DNA of 64,000 nt from JBJSXJ01 sp044235425 (GCA_044235425.1 JBIIHW010000001.1:288462-352461), one strand, 5' to 3'. Positions 27,109-36,366 are shown, numbered from the stretch's first letter. The notes: generated by a model from the sequence alone, not told the origin. Numbers and translations are program-made.

Positions 27109-27821
27109 AACTTTCGTTGATGATCACCTGCCTCGGTGATGTGATTCGCCCGGGTGCGGGGCAAGCCACGGTTCGTTTGTTACGTCGTCTCGGACACGAT
27201 GTCGACTTTCCTCAAGCGCAAACCTGCTGCGGTCAGCCGCTCTTTAATAGCGGTTTTTCTGATCTGGCGCGGCAGCAAGCGATGCACACGATCGAGGTCT
27301 TTGCGAGCGATCGGCTGGTCATCGTGCCGTCCGGTTCCTGTGCCGCGATGGTGAAGGTGGAGTATCCGCATCTGTTCGCGGATCAGCCGCAGTGGCTGGA
27401 GCGATCCCAGGAACTCGCCCAACGCACGTTTGAACTCGCTGACTTTCTGGTGAATCAGTTGCACATCGTCGACGTCGGGGCTCGGTACCAAGGTACCATC
27501 ACCTACCACTATGCCTGCCATTTACGAGCGCTGCGGCAGACCACGGAAGTCGAGCAGTTACTGCGTCATGTCGAAGGGGCTACCTACGTACCGCTGGAGC
27601 GACAGGATCAATGTTGCGGCTTTGGTGGTTCATTCGCCGTCCGCTATCCGCAGATTTCCGGAGCGATGGTGGACGACAAAATGTCGTGCGTGATCCGCAC
27701 CCAAGCCGACGCTCTCGTCTCGACCGATACGGGTTGCCTCATGAATATCGGTGGTCGCTTGCATCGCGAAGGTCGAGCGATCGAAGTGCTACATTTGGCC
27801 GAACTACTGGATCGTCATTAG
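27105..27821 (+). CDS. lutA: LutA/YkgE-like cysteine-rich CCG-domain protein
   Basis: 238 residues from the ATG at 27105, overlapping the previous stop. Two CCG blocks, QTCCGQPLFNSGF and QDQCCGFGGSFAVRYP, bind the unusual iron-sulfur or disulfide centre of this family. YHYACHLRALRQ is also shared. In full systems LutA works with LutB and LutC to oxidise L-lactate. Neither partner is in the window, so this may be a solitary or dispersed copy with another electron-transfer role. Its last codons and stop lie in the first unit of a 17-bp repeat. Confidence 0.85.
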   Translation: MKLSLMITCLGDVIRPGAGQATVRLLRRLGHDVDFPQAQTCCGQPLFNSGFSDLARQQAMHTIEVFASDRLVIVPSGSCAAMVKVEYPHLFADQPQWLERSQELAQRTFELADFLVNQLHIVDVGARYQGTITYHYACHLRALRQTTEVEQLLRHVEGATYVPLERQDQCCGFGGSFAVRYPQISGAMVDDKMSCVIRTQADALVSTDTGCLMNIGGRLHREGRAIEVLHLAELLDRH

Positions 27822-27883
27822 CGCAGCACATTCATTAGCGCAGCACATTCATTAGCGCAGCACATTCATTAGCGCAGCACGTT
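27816..27883. repeat. 17-bp tandem repeat joining two convergent genes
   Basis: Four near-perfect copies of CATTAGCGCAGCACATT. The stop of lutA (TAG, 27819-27821) is in copy 1, and the stop of the convergent gene (TAA on the minus strand, 27869-27871) is in copy 4, at nearly the same place in the unit. Confidence 0.9.
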
Positions 27884-28828
27884 CGTCCGGATCAGCCGAG
27901 AGAATTCGGGAGCATCACGATGCCGGTGAGAGAGCTCCTTGATATTCGCACGTTGCTTCAGTTCCGCGAAAGGCAAACTGCGATCTAGCAGTCCCAGATT
28001 GTAAGCCAGATTGGCGGAGTAACCGGGCAGTAACACATCGAGTTGGTAGGGAATGGTGTTTCCAGCCAGGCGGTTGATATGTGCGACAATGTTCGTCGTG
28101 CAGTTGTTCGTAAATGAATCGTAAAACTCCGGTTTTTCGCGGAGCTCATTCACGCGCTCCAGGATGTCGACAAACAAACGCTGTACCTGCTGCGGGGTAG
28201 CTTGAGCTCGATAGAGATAAACGTCGTCCTGACGCACCTCCGTGCGGAGCCGAATCGCATCCCGCTCATCCGCCAAGACATAAATCAATTCGAACTGCCG
28301 CAGAGCTCCCAGCACGGGACTGTAGCTTTCACCTTCTTCGAGCCGTACCTCCACCGAAACCACGAGCTGCTCGCCATCCTGAAAACCAAAGCTCAACATC
28401 GTGTGAGCGAGTGCGGGAGCATCACGAAACGGTACCACGATGAAGTCGACTGTCTCCAGATCGGACAGGATGAATTGTCGGTCATCGTACTGAGCGACAA
28501 AGTCCCGCTCCGTAATGAAGTCGAAGTTACGGATATCCCGCACCTGCACGCGGTCCCCCTCCCAGATCGCGCTCGGCATCCGCGCATGCAGTGCGCTCCA
28601 CGAGCGATTTGCTGAGGGCTGCAGGTAACTGAGAGGACGTGGCTTTGGGCTGGGCGGAACACCAAACGACTTGGGTGAGTATCCGGCTTGTGCGACTGCT
28701 GGCGTGACATCGGCTGGGCGCGCCGCAGTGGCGGGCACAGCACGACAGGCGCTGGCCGACACCACCGTCAGCCAACTCACCGCGATCATCCAAAAAACTC
28801 GCCACACCTCTACCACTCCCCAAGCCAC
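27869..28828 (-). CDS. DUF4105/Lnb N-terminal-domain-like exported protein
   Basis: 319 residues from a GTG at 28828; an ATG at 28789 is possible and neither has a clear ribosome site. The N-terminal helix VFWMIAVSWLTVVSASAC may be a lipoprotein or Sec signal. The body matches the DUF4105 pattern: FVAQYDDRQFILSDLETVDFI, a middle segment with LVVSVEVR, and YDSFTNNCTTNIVAHINRL with the conserved cysteine. This domain, called Lnb_N in some databases, is periplasmic and fused to a lipoprotein acylation protein in other bacteria. Here only the N-terminal domain exists. A peptidase-like Cys/His mechanism is possible but not shown. Confidence 0.6.
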   Translation of the reverse strand: MAWGVVEVWRVFWMIAVSWLTVVSASACRAVPATAARPADVTPAVAQAGYSPKSFGVPPSPKPRPLSYLQPSANRSWSALHARMPSAIWEGDRVQVRDIRNFDFITERDFVAQYDDRQFILSDLETVDFIVVPFRDAPALAHTMLSFGFQDGEQLVVSVEVRLEEGESYSPVLGALRQFELIYVLADERDAIRLRTEVRQDDVYLYRAQATPQQVQRLFVDILERVNELREKPEFYDSFTNNCTTNIVAHINRLAGNTIPYQLDVLLPGYSANLAYNLGLLDRSLPFAELKQRANIKELSHRHRDAPEFSRLIRTNVLR

Positions 28829-28879
28829 GATTTTGTCGCGTGGTAGGTAGCGGTTTATCCAGGTCCGTACAAGAGCAAA

Positions 28880-31186
28880 TCACTCTGCATTGGTCGTCGA
28901 CGTGGCTGGTAGATCCTTTTCCAGTTGATCGTAGCGATCTTCGAGGACGGGGAGGACCAGCGTTACCACCTCGGGTGCCGCCGCCCGAGCCTCATCCCAC
29001 CAAGAGCGAGCCTTCACCTTGTTTTCGTCAGTCGCATTTTTATGAGCCAGAACATAAGCGCCCTTCGCCATGAGTGAACCAGGAGATTTTTTATCAAGCC
29101 AGCGATCAGCAATTGCGACCGCCAAACCAATCGGAAGTTCCTGGAGGCGATAGGTACGATTCATACCGGCGACACGCAAAACCAGTTTTTCGTCGGCCAA
29201 GATCACGTCGACAACCCCGGCTGTGGTCGAACCAATCATGATCGCATCGCCACCCTTCAGTTCCTTGCACGCCTCCATCAGCCCTCGACGAAATTCCTTG
29301 CAATAATGAGCCCACTGCTTGAGCCTCTCGACTTTGGCCAGATGTGCGGATAGCTTGGCCAGCCCCTCGGCCTTGGCCAGTTCCTGATCAACGACCGTGT
29401 AGTTCTGTTCGCCCAGCGCCGTGCGGGCCGTCGTTAACGCTTTCGCCAGCGTTCGAACCTCTTCCGCCGTCGTCATCGGCTCCGGTTTGGGTTCCGGTTT
29501 GGGTTCAGGTTTGGGTTCCGGTTTCGGTTCAGGTTTGGGTTCAGGTTTGGGTTCCGGTTTCGGTTCCGGTTTCGGTTCCGGTTTGGGCTCGGGTTCCGGC
29601 TTCGATTCCGGCTTCGGATCAGAGGCTGGTTCAGGCTTGGTTTCAGGCTGCGAATCAGGCTTCATCGCCGGCTTCGAGTCCGCCTCTGATTTCAGGCCGG
29701 ATTTCGTTTTCGTTGACTTCTCCGACTGCGCATCGTCATCCGCTGCATCGGTCGATGAATGGGCTGACCGATCCATCTTCGTATTTCGATCGCGTGTGAT
29801 CACGCGCGAGGAGCTCTTTTTGCTCGAGCTGGAAGTGGTCGCAGATTTTTTCTGTGCCACCTCCGTGCGACCTCGTCCGTCCTGCATTTGCAGCAGGAAA
29901 ACCATTGCCAGCAGTGCGAGTAGGCAACCGCTGACGACCGTGATCAAGGTTGGCAGTTTTGAAATGGACCGCCGACGTTCAAGAGCCTTTCCGACTGCCG
30001 CGGAGGCTTTTAGGGTTGCGGCTTGAGCATCTGCGGAAGGGGACTCATCGGCGATGAGCAGCGGACCGCCCTGATAGCTGGAGAGCGGGGCGGACGGAGT
30101 CGGTAGAGAGCCAACCGGGAGACTTTGGGGATTCGTGGGCAACGCTTGTCCGAGGGGCAAACTGCCCATGGGCAGCGACACTCCCGCTCCGGCCAGCGGC
30201 ATTCCTACCGGAGCCATGGGCATTCCTACATTTGGCATGGGAATACCAGCAGGAGCACCTGGCAGACCAGCACTCGGCAGCGGCATGCCAGCGCCAGGCA
30301 GCGGCAGACCAGCACTCGGCAGCGGCAGACCAGCGCCAGGCAGCGGCATGCCAGCGCCAAGAGTTGGCATGCCTGAGTACGGCATCGGCATACCTGCGCT
30401 GGGCATGGGCATGTACGCTCCCGGCATTGCCACACCCGCTCCTGGCATCGCCACACCCGCTCCCGGCATTGCCACACCCGCTCCTGGCATCGCCACACCC
30501 GCTCCTGGCATCGCCACACCCGCTCCCGGCATTGCCACCCCCGCTCCCGGCATTGCCACACCCGCTCCTGGCATCGCCACACCCGCTCCCGGCATTGCCA
30601 CCCGCGCTCCTGGCATTGCCACACCCGCTCCTGGCATTGCCACACCCGCTCCTGGCATTGCCACGCCGGCTCCTGGCATTGCCACGGCAGCTCCTGGCAT
30701 TGCCACACCCGCTCCTGGCATTGCCACACCCGATCCTGGCATTGCCACGCCGGCACCGGGAAAGGCTACGCCGTGTCCGGCTGGCATCATGGGGCCACCG
30801 ACGGGTAAGGCATAAACCGGGGATTGATCGATCGCCGACGGGACAGCACCGTTTATTGAACTAGTTGAACCCGGAGCGTCTGTCGCGCTTTGCATACCTT
30901 GCGCGAGCCATTCCGCGCGGCGCGCATCGTATTCTCGTCGAGCCGCCGGGTCCGTTAAACAGCGTTTCGCGGCTGATAACTGATCCAGCAGCGCTGCCCA
31001 GGCGGCCGCCTGTGGACCTGGCCGAAAACTACGAACTCGAGCAATCGCCCGATCGGCCGCCGCCGCAATCGTGAGCGTATCCGTTTCCGCACGCGTCAGA
31101 CCAAACAATTGATAGTGATCGGGAGTTTGACCGTGGAACTGGTCGAGTCCGAGCCAAGCTTGGTACGGATTGAAGGATTCAGACAC
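28880..31186 (-). CDS. J-like membrane protein with GAGVAMP and PEPK repeats
   Basis: 768 residues from a GTG at 31186 with AGGGA eight bases upstream; a TTG at 31204 lacks a site. The order is: a J-domain-like helical region (DHYQLFGLTRAET to DPAARREYDARRAEW, residues ~23-95) with no HPD motif; about 16 GAGVAMP heptads (~140-255) and looser GAGMPLP units; one membrane helix (SGCLLALLAMVFLL, ~412-434); a charged part with Lys/Pro/Glu repeats (~510-575); and a helical C-terminal domain. By topology the J-like part is cytoplasmic and the PEPK stretch may span the periplasm. Degenerate J-like domains of this kind are frequent in planctomycetes; the function is unknown. Confidence 0.7.
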   Translation of the reverse strand: MSESFNPYQAWLGLDQFHGQTPDHYQLFGLTRAETDTLTIAAAADRAIARVRSFRPGPQAAAWAALLDQLSAAKRCLTDPAARREYDARRAEWLAQGMQSATDAPGSTSSINGAVPSAIDQSPVYALPVGGPMMPAGHGVAFPGAGVAMPGSGVAMPGAGVAMPGAAVAMPGAGVAMPGAGVAMPGAGVAMPGARVAMPGAGVAMPGAGVAMPGAGVAMPGAGVAMPGAGVAMPGAGVAMPGAGVAMPGAGVAMPGAYMPMPSAGMPMPYSGMPTLGAGMPLPGAGLPLPSAGLPLPGAGMPLPSAGLPGAPAGIPMPNVGMPMAPVGMPLAGAGVSLPMGSLPLGQALPTNPQSLPVGSLPTPSAPLSSYQGGPLLIADESPSADAQAATLKASAAVGKALERRRSISKLPTLITVVSGCLLALLAMVFLLQMQDGRGRTEVAQKKSATTSSSSKKSSSRVITRDRNTKMDRSAHSSTDAADDDAQSEKSTKTKSGLKSEADSKPAMKPDSQPETKPEPASDPKPESKPEPEPKPEPKPEPKPEPKPEPKPEPKPEPKPEPKPEPKPEPMTTAEEVRTLAKALTTARTALGEQNYTVVDQELAKAEGLAKLSAHLAKVERLKQWAHYCKEFRRGLMEACKELKGGDAIMIGSTTAGVVDVILADEKLVLRVAGMNRTYRLQELPIGLAVAIADRWLDKKSPGSLMAKGAYVLAHKNATDENKVKARSWWDEARAAAPEVVTLVLPVLEDRYDQLEKDLPATSTTNAE
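29478..29600 (-). repeat. Repeat coding Pro-Glu-Pro-Lys
   Basis: On the plus strand GGTTTGGGTTCC and GGTTTCGGTTCC alternate in 12-bp units, coding PEPK on the minus strand for ~40 residues. Such rigid, charged stretches are known from TonB-like proteins as periplasm-spanning rods. Confidence 0.8.
30420..30757 (-). repeat. 21-bp tandem repeat, about 16 copies, coding GAGVAMP
   Basis: The plus-strand unit CATTGCCACACCCGCTCCTGG recurs about 16 times, with mainly third-position changes plus a few coding changes (GSG, GAA, GAR). All three plus-strand frames are also open here, which gives long false open frames on that strand. Confidence 0.9.
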
Positions 31187-31269
31187 AAATAGTTCCCTCG
31201 ACAAAATAAATTCGACTCAGCATCCACGGCGGCGAGTGAACCGAGCGTGATACGAATTCGATCTGCAAC

Positions 31270-32748
31270 TCAACTCAGAAGCGGTTTGACAACATGTCCA
31301 TGCACGTTCGTCAGTCGTCGCTGAATGCCGTTGTGATAATAAGTCAAACGCTGATGATCGACGCCCAGCAAATGCAACACCGTCGCATGGAAATCATACC
31401 AACTCACCGGATTCTCGGCAGCTTTCCAGCCCAAATCATCGGTGGCACCGTAGGCGATGCCCGGCTTCAAACCGGCACCTGCCAGCCAAACTGAAAAGCC
31501 GGTTTGATTGTGATCACGCCCTAAACCCACCGTATTGGAATCCGACTGAGTGAAGGGCGTACGACCGAATTCCGACGTGAACAGTACAAGTGTGTCGTCG
31601 AGCATGCCGCGGGTGCGCAAATCACGCAGCAAGGCAGCCACGGGTTGGTCAATGCGTTGAGCTTCCTGCGAGTGATTCTGAACGACATTTTCGTGCGCAT
31701 CCCAGTTGATTCGGGGTGAACTGAAATCACCTCCCGAAAAAACCTGCACGAACCGCACGCCCTGTTCCAGCAGTCGACGACTCAACAAACAGGCTCGACC
31801 AAACTCCGCCGTCTCCGGTTGATGCAGTCCGTAGGCTTGTTGAGTGGCCGCCGTTTCAGCTTCCAGATTCGTCACGCGGGGCACCGCCAGCTGCATCTTG
31901 GCCGCTAACTCGTAGCTGCGAATCCGTCCCGCCAATTCCTGATCGCCTCCCCGGTCGACCAAATTCAAGCGATTTAATTCACCCAGTAATTGGCGGGAGT
32001 CTGCCTCTAACTGGGCTGTCAAGGTGCGACCGGGAACAAGATCCGGAATCGGCGCACCTTTCGTCCGAAAGGCCACGCCTTGGTGTCGTGGTGGCAAAAA
32101 TCCGTTCGTCCAGTTATTGGTGCCTCCCGCCGGATAACCCCGTGCATCGGGCAATACGACAAAGGTTGGTAAATCGTCGGTCTCGTTTCCCAAACCATAA
32201 GACAGCCACGAACCCAAGGTGGGAAACCCGTTCAAGCGAAAGCCCGAATTCTCCTGAAACGTCGCCGGCGTGTGACTCGACGATTCCGCGACCATCGAAC
32301 GGATGACGGTCAGCTCATCGGCAAGTTCAGCAAGGTGAGGGAATAGTTCCGAAATCCAGAGTCCACTCTGACCGCGCTGTTTGAACGCCCAGTCATTCTT
32401 CCGCAGCAATCCCACTTTGCCAAAAAAAACATCCGGCTTCTCGCTACTAGTAAGCGACTTGCCATGCAGACGCTCCAGTTCCGGCTTGTAATCAAAGGTG
32501 TCGATATGGGAGTAACCACCGCACAAACAGATGTGGATGGCACGTCGTGCCCGCGGTGGGTGATGGGGTGGTGGGTCGCTTGCTTCCGGTGCGACGGGCG
32601 TTTTCCCCGCCGTTTGTGCTTCCCCTGCACGCAGTTGGCCGGCGGCCCCTAGCAGTGAAGCCAGAGCAGCACCTGCCAAACCACCGCTGGTCCAGTGCAG
32701 CCAGTCCCGCCGCGACGGACGGTATGAAAGCGAGTCGTAGGACTGCAT
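31270..32748 (-). CDS. DUF1501 protein with twin-arginine-type signal
   Basis: 492 residues from the ATG at 32748 with AAGGAAGG upstream. The N-terminus RPSRRDWLHWTSGGLAG is a twin-arginine-type signal. The body has RRAIHICLCGGYSHIDTFDYKP, SSSHTPATFQENSGFRLNGFP and LFTSEFGRTPFTQ, hallmarks of DUF1501, a sulfatase/alkaline-phosphatase-like family greatly expanded in planctomycetes. It is normally paired with a DUF1553/DUF1549 cytochrome protein; no such partner is next to it. The substrate is unknown and it is expected to be periplasmic. Confidence 0.92.
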   Translation of the reverse strand: MQSYDSLSYRPSRRDWLHWTSGGLAGAALASLLGAAGQLRAGEAQTAGKTPVAPEASDPPPHHPPRARRAIHICLCGGYSHIDTFDYKPELERLHGKSLTSSEKPDVFFGKVGLLRKNDWAFKQRGQSGLWISELFPHLAELADELTVIRSMVAESSSHTPATFQENSGFRLNGFPTLGSWLSYGLGNETDDLPTFVVLPDARGYPAGGTNNWTNGFLPPRHQGVAFRTKGAPIPDLVPGRTLTAQLEADSRQLLGELNRLNLVDRGGDQELAGRIRSYELAAKMQLAVPRVTNLEAETAATQQAYGLHQPETAEFGRACLLSRRLLEQGVRFVQVFSGGDFSSPRINWDAHENVVQNHSQEAQRIDQPVAALLRDLRTRGMLDDTLVLFTSEFGRTPFTQSDSNTVGLGRDHNQTGFSVWLAGAGLKPGIAYGATDDLGWKAAENPVSWYDFHATVLHLLGVDHQRLTYYHNGIQRRLTNVHGHVVKPLLS

Positions 32749-32838
32749 GGAAACCTTCCTTTGGCCTGGCAAGAACGTGTAAACCACCAACAAGCAAAAC
32801 GGTCGACGCAGATCGGTGGCCGCTCGGGCGACGACTGG

Positions 32839-33783
32839 CTATTTGATCATTGCAATGCCAATGTTCATGACTTCAGCTGCAAACTCCACCCGATCGCTGT
32901 CCACAATTCGCCTCCATGCATCGTAGGTCGACAAGGACTGGCTCACGTGAGGATTTTTCCAATCGATATCATCGAGCAGCAGAAGGGCGCCTGATTTTAA
33001 GTGCGGTGTGAGCACCTCAAAGTCCTTGATGTAGTTATCGCCACGGTGATTGGCGTCGTGGAACACAAAGTCGATTGGCCCAATTCCCCGCGCGATCGTA
33101 TCGAGCTGTTTTTCTATGTCCGCGTTATGACTGGTTACGGCGGATTGAAAACGGGACTTCAAACTCGAACTACTGATTTCAAATTGCACTTCGGAGAATT
33201 CCACGGTGTGCAATTGCCCACCCTCCGCCAACGATTCCAATTGTGAAAGAATGAAATAGGAGGAGATGCCATAGCAAGTCCCCAATTCCAGACAAGACCG
33301 GGGACGCATCGCACGCACCGCAGCGGCGATGATTCGCCCCTTCGCCGGGTCCGATGAAGCACCCACGGAATGAATTCCGACATCTCCCGCCCAGCGAAAG
33401 AACTCCTTGTATCGGCGATTCTGCAGGATCGAATCAACATGCGATGCAATGTCGCGAGCCATGTCGAAACTCACCATCGGCGTGCCTCTTTTCAGCAAAT
33501 CGATGTAGGTCGCCAAGCGACGCTGGCCGGTTGATTCAATTCCCAAAGTCCCCTTCAGGACCTTCACCGATACCGGACTGTGCGATAGGCTATCCGCGAT
33601 GAATTTGACAAACGAAACGGGGTTTCCAATCTTCGACAGGCTCTCGCCAAGAGCGGTGGCGACAATATTCTGAGCAATTCCCTGGTCGAGTTTTGAGTTC
33701 GTAGACACGTCCACCAGTGCAGGATCCGAAGCCTGAGTTAGCCGCCGCGCGAGATTCTTAAAACGATCCAGGATACCTGCCAT
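32839..33783 (-). CDS. Class I SAM-dependent methyltransferase
   Basis: 314 residues from the ATG at 33783; upstream GTG codons in frame are less likely. The C-terminal half has a Rossmann methyltransferase core: LELGTCYGISSYFILSQL (SAM loop, near residue 165), LHTVEFSEVQFE and DFVFHDANHRGDNYIKDFE, then GALLLLDDIDW. This is the Methyltransf_24 or O-methyltransferase pattern. The first 130 residues are helical and unlike known domains, possibly for substrate binding. It has no clear operon partner. Confidence 0.8.
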   Translation of the reverse strand: MAGILDRFKNLARRLTQASDPALVDVSTNSKLDQGIAQNIVATALGESLSKIGNPVSFVKFIADSLSHSPVSVKVLKGTLGIESTGQRRLATYIDLLKRGTPMVSFDMARDIASHVDSILQNRRYKEFFRWAGDVGIHSVGASSDPAKGRIIAAAVRAMRPRSCLELGTCYGISSYFILSQLESLAEGGQLHTVEFSEVQFEISSSSLKSRFQSAVTSHNADIEKQLDTIARGIGPIDFVFHDANHRGDNYIKDFEVLTPHLKSGALLLLDDIDWKNPHVSQSLSTYDAWRRIVDSDRVEFAAEVMNIGIAMIK

Positions 33784-34091
33784 CACGCCCCCCGCTCTAT
33801 TCACACACAACACTCGACGAAACTGCCCCGTTACCGAAAGGATTGTAGCGGGCGCACAAGCAGTCGTCGAGCATTAACGAGCCGCAAGGTGCTGGTGAGG
33901 CGCCTTGAGCTCACTCCCCCAAAAAGAATTGTGCGAGCGATCCCTTCAGGATCTGTCGCCCTTGCCCCTCTTGAACTTGCCCCTCTCGACCTTGCCCCTC
34001 TTGCTCTCGCCCTTGTCCGCTCCATCCGGTCTGCCGTAAACTGACGTAATGCGACCTCCCCCCCCTGCTCCAACCCTCAACGGCTTCTATC
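33784..34091. other. 308-bp divergent gap with a CTTGCCCCTCT repeat
   Basis: It separates the methyltransferase (minus) from thrC (plus). Around 33960-34020 there are three or four irregular copies of CTTGCCCCTCT. A leftward open frame of 80 codons at 33831-34073 is Arg-rich and depends on this repeat. No gene or RNA is recognised. Confidence 0.5.
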
Positions 34092-35492
34092 GTGGCACTC
34101 GGTGATCTGGCATTTCAACAATGTATCTCGCCGGCATGCCGAGCGACGTTTGGTGTGGAGGAAGTGCATGTCGAGTGCCCTCGCTGCGGGGACTTGCTGG
34201 ATGTTCAGTACGACTGGACTCGTCTCCCCGTGCCAACCCGCTTAAGCGATTTCGAGCGGCGCTGGACGGAGCGGCACGAGCGATTACGGTTCAGTGGCGT
34301 GTGGCGTTTTCACGAACTGCTACCTTTCGCTCCGCCCGAAAAAGTGGTGACGGTTGGCGAGGGACAAACGCTGTTGCAGCAGGCGGATGCGGTTGGCACC
34401 TACGTGGGACTCAACCCAGGTCGGCTCCATCTGCAATATGAGGGCATGAATCCCTCGGGCAGCTTCAAGGACAACGGCATGTGCGCGGCCTTCACGCACG
34501 CACACATGATTGGAGCGCGGCGAGCTGCTTGTGCGTCGACCGGCAACACCAGTGCTTCACTCGCCATGTACTGCGCCGTTACTCGCCTGATGAAGGGCAT
34601 CATCTTCATCGGCTCTGGCAAAATCTCCTACGGTAAGCTTTCGCAGGCCCTCGATTACGGTGCTCTCACCGTGCAAATCTCGGGCGACTTCGATGATGCC
34701 ATGGCCCGTGTCAAAGAAGTCTCGCAAGAACTCGGCATCTACCTCGTCAACAGCGTCAATCCCTTTCGCTTGGAAGGTCAGAAGACCGTGATGTATCGAG
34801 TGCTTGAAGCACTCCGCTGGGAAATTCCCGATTGGATCGTAGTGCCGGGTGGCAACCTGGGAAACTCCAGTGCCTTCGGAAAGGCCTTTTCGGAACTCAT
34901 GTGCTTGCGGCTGATCGATCGCCCCCCGCGACTCGCCGTGATCAATGCCGCCGGTGCCAATACACTCGATGAACTCTACAACCGCCATCATTTGCGGTGG
35001 CAGCAGGGCCAGGGCGATATGTCGGCTGCTCACACCTATTATCAGCAGATGGATGTGCAGCATCGCAAGGCATCGACCATCGCGAGTGCGATCGAGATCA
35101 ATCGTCCAGTCAATCTGCGCAAGTGTTTGCGAGCGCTCGAAGTTTGCGACGGTGTCGTGCGGCAAGTATCGGATCAGGAGATATTGGATGCGAAAGCCAA
35201 GGTTGCCTGGGGCGGACTGGGTTGTGAACCCGCCAGTGCCGCCAGCGTCGCCGGCGCTCGCTTATTGCGCGATGAAGGCGTGATTGCTCCCAGTGACCGT
35301 GTCGTCTGCATCTTGACGGGACATCAACTGAAAGATCCTACCGCGACAGTCGCCTACCACACCACCGATCAAGATCAATTCAACGAGGTTCTGGGCAGTC
35401 GTGGCGTACGTCGGGCCTCGTTTGCCAATCGGGCAGTCGCGGTTCCCAATAACTTGGATGAGATCGTGAAGGCAATCCGCCTCTATTCCTGA
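34092..35492 (+). CDS. thrC: Threonine synthase
   Basis: 466 residues from a GTG at 34092. An N-terminal CISPACRATF...CPRCGD pair looks like a small zinc ribbon, found in many bacterial and archaeal threonine synthases. The PLP lysine is in NPSGSFKDNGM, and ASTGNTSASLAMYC and VVPGGNLGNSSAFGKA are typical. It converts O-phosphohomoserine to threonine. The region after residue 395 is the normal C-terminal lobe. dapB follows 76 bp downstream, so both may serve the aspartate family of amino acids. Confidence 0.93.
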   Translation: MALGDLAFQQCISPACRATFGVEEVHVECPRCGDLLDVQYDWTRLPVPTRLSDFERRWTERHERLRFSGVWRFHELLPFAPPEKVVTVGEGQTLLQQADAVGTYVGLNPGRLHLQYEGMNPSGSFKDNGMCAAFTHAHMIGARRAACASTGNTSASLAMYCAVTRLMKGIIFIGSGKISYGKLSQALDYGALTVQISGDFDDAMARVKEVSQELGIYLVNSVNPFRLEGQKTVMYRVLEALRWEIPDWIVVPGGNLGNSSAFGKAFSELMCLRLIDRPPRLAVINAAGANTLDELYNRHHLRWQQGQGDMSAAHTYYQQMDVQHRKASTIASAIEINRPVNLRKCLRALEVCDGVVRQVSDQEILDAKAKVAWGGLGCEPASAASVAGARLLRDEGVIAPSDRVVCILTGHQLKDPTATVAYHTTDQDQFNEVLGSRGVRRASFANRAVAVPNNLDEIVKAIRLYS

Positions 35493-35568
35493 TCTACCCA
35501 GATAGTGTTTTTGACTCACCCTTTAGTCGCCGGGTCCCGACCCGAGTTTGTCGAGGAGAAACCTAGTC

Positions 35569-36366
35569 ATGCCGAAGATTCGAGTTGCCATTCACGGTGC
35601 CGCTGGACGCATGGGAAGACGCCTGGTCGCACTAGGCTGTGCCGACCCCGAGGTGGATGTTGTGGCAGCGATCGACTCGCCCGCTCATCCCGACATCAAC
35701 CAGGATGCGGGGGGACTCGCGGGTTTGGGTCCGATTGGCGTGCCGCTCTCCAGTCACTTGAATACCGGTGTCGACGTCGTAATTGACTTCTCGGTACCCG
35801 AGGCAGCATTGCACATGGCGGCCTTATGTGCCGAACGTAACATTCCGCTGGTGGTGGCTACGACGGGTTTCACCCACGAAGATAAAGAACGACTCGCCAG
35901 TATCGCTCAAAAAATTCCCTTGGTCTGGTCACCCAGCATGAGCATGGCGGTCAACCTGACCATGAAAATGGCCGCTCTGGCCGGTCAAGTGCTACGCGAT
36001 TACCCGCATGGCACGGATGTGGAAATCATCGAACGTCATCATCGCTTCAAGGAAGATGCACCGAGTGGCACGGCACTGCGTTTTGGTGAAATCGTTTCGA
36101 GCGTGATGGGACAATCGCAGCACGTACACGGTCGCTCCGGTCGCCCCGGCCATCGCCATACACATGAAATCGGCTATCACGCTTTACGCACGGGCGACAA
36201 TCCGGGCGAACATACGATTGTCTTCGGCATGCTCGGCGAAACGATCGAACTGACCGTCAAAGCATCCAACCGCGACTGCTATGCATTAGGCGCTATCGCT
36301 GCCGCCAAATTTGTGGCTGGTAAACCGAAGGGACTCTACAGTATGGCCGACGTGCTGGGGCTGTAA
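35569..36366 (+). CDS. dapB: 4-hydroxy-tetrahydrodipicolinate reductase
   Basis: 265 residues from the ATG at 35569 with GAGGAG upstream; the frame opens seven codons earlier. VAIHGAAGRMGRRLV is the NAD(P)H loop, EIIERHHRFKEDAPSGTAL carries the catalytic His and Lys, and VVATTGF and MSMAVNLTM are also typical. It makes tetrahydrodipicolinate for lysine and diaminopimelate. Its stop TAA overlaps the next ATG by one base. Confidence 0.95.
   Translation: MPKIRVAIHGAAGRMGRRLVALGCADPEVDVVAAIDSPAHPDINQDAGGLAGLGPIGVPLSSHLNTGVDVVIDFSVPEAALHMAALCAERNIPLVVATTGFTHEDKERLASIAQKIPLVWSPSMSMAVNLTMKMAALAGQVLRDYPHGTDVEIIERHHRFKEDAPSGTALRFGEIVSSVMGQSQHVHGRSGRPGHRHTHEIGYHALRTGDNPGEHTIVFGMLGETIELTVKASNRDCYALGAIAAAKFVAGKPKGLYSMADVLGL

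Noticed and set aside
29344..30026. Plus-strand frames reading GSGLGSGL or VPVWVPV
   Set aside because: Antisense of the PEPK repeat.
30135..30864. Long plus-strand open frames rich in Gly/Ala/Pro or Leu/Pro/His
   Set aside because: They are the other strand of the 21-bp repeat in the J-like gene, which has a better start, ribosome site and non-repeat domains.
33831..34073. Arg-rich 80-codon minus-strand frame
   Set aside because: Depends on the CTTGCCCCTCT repeat and has no ribosome site.
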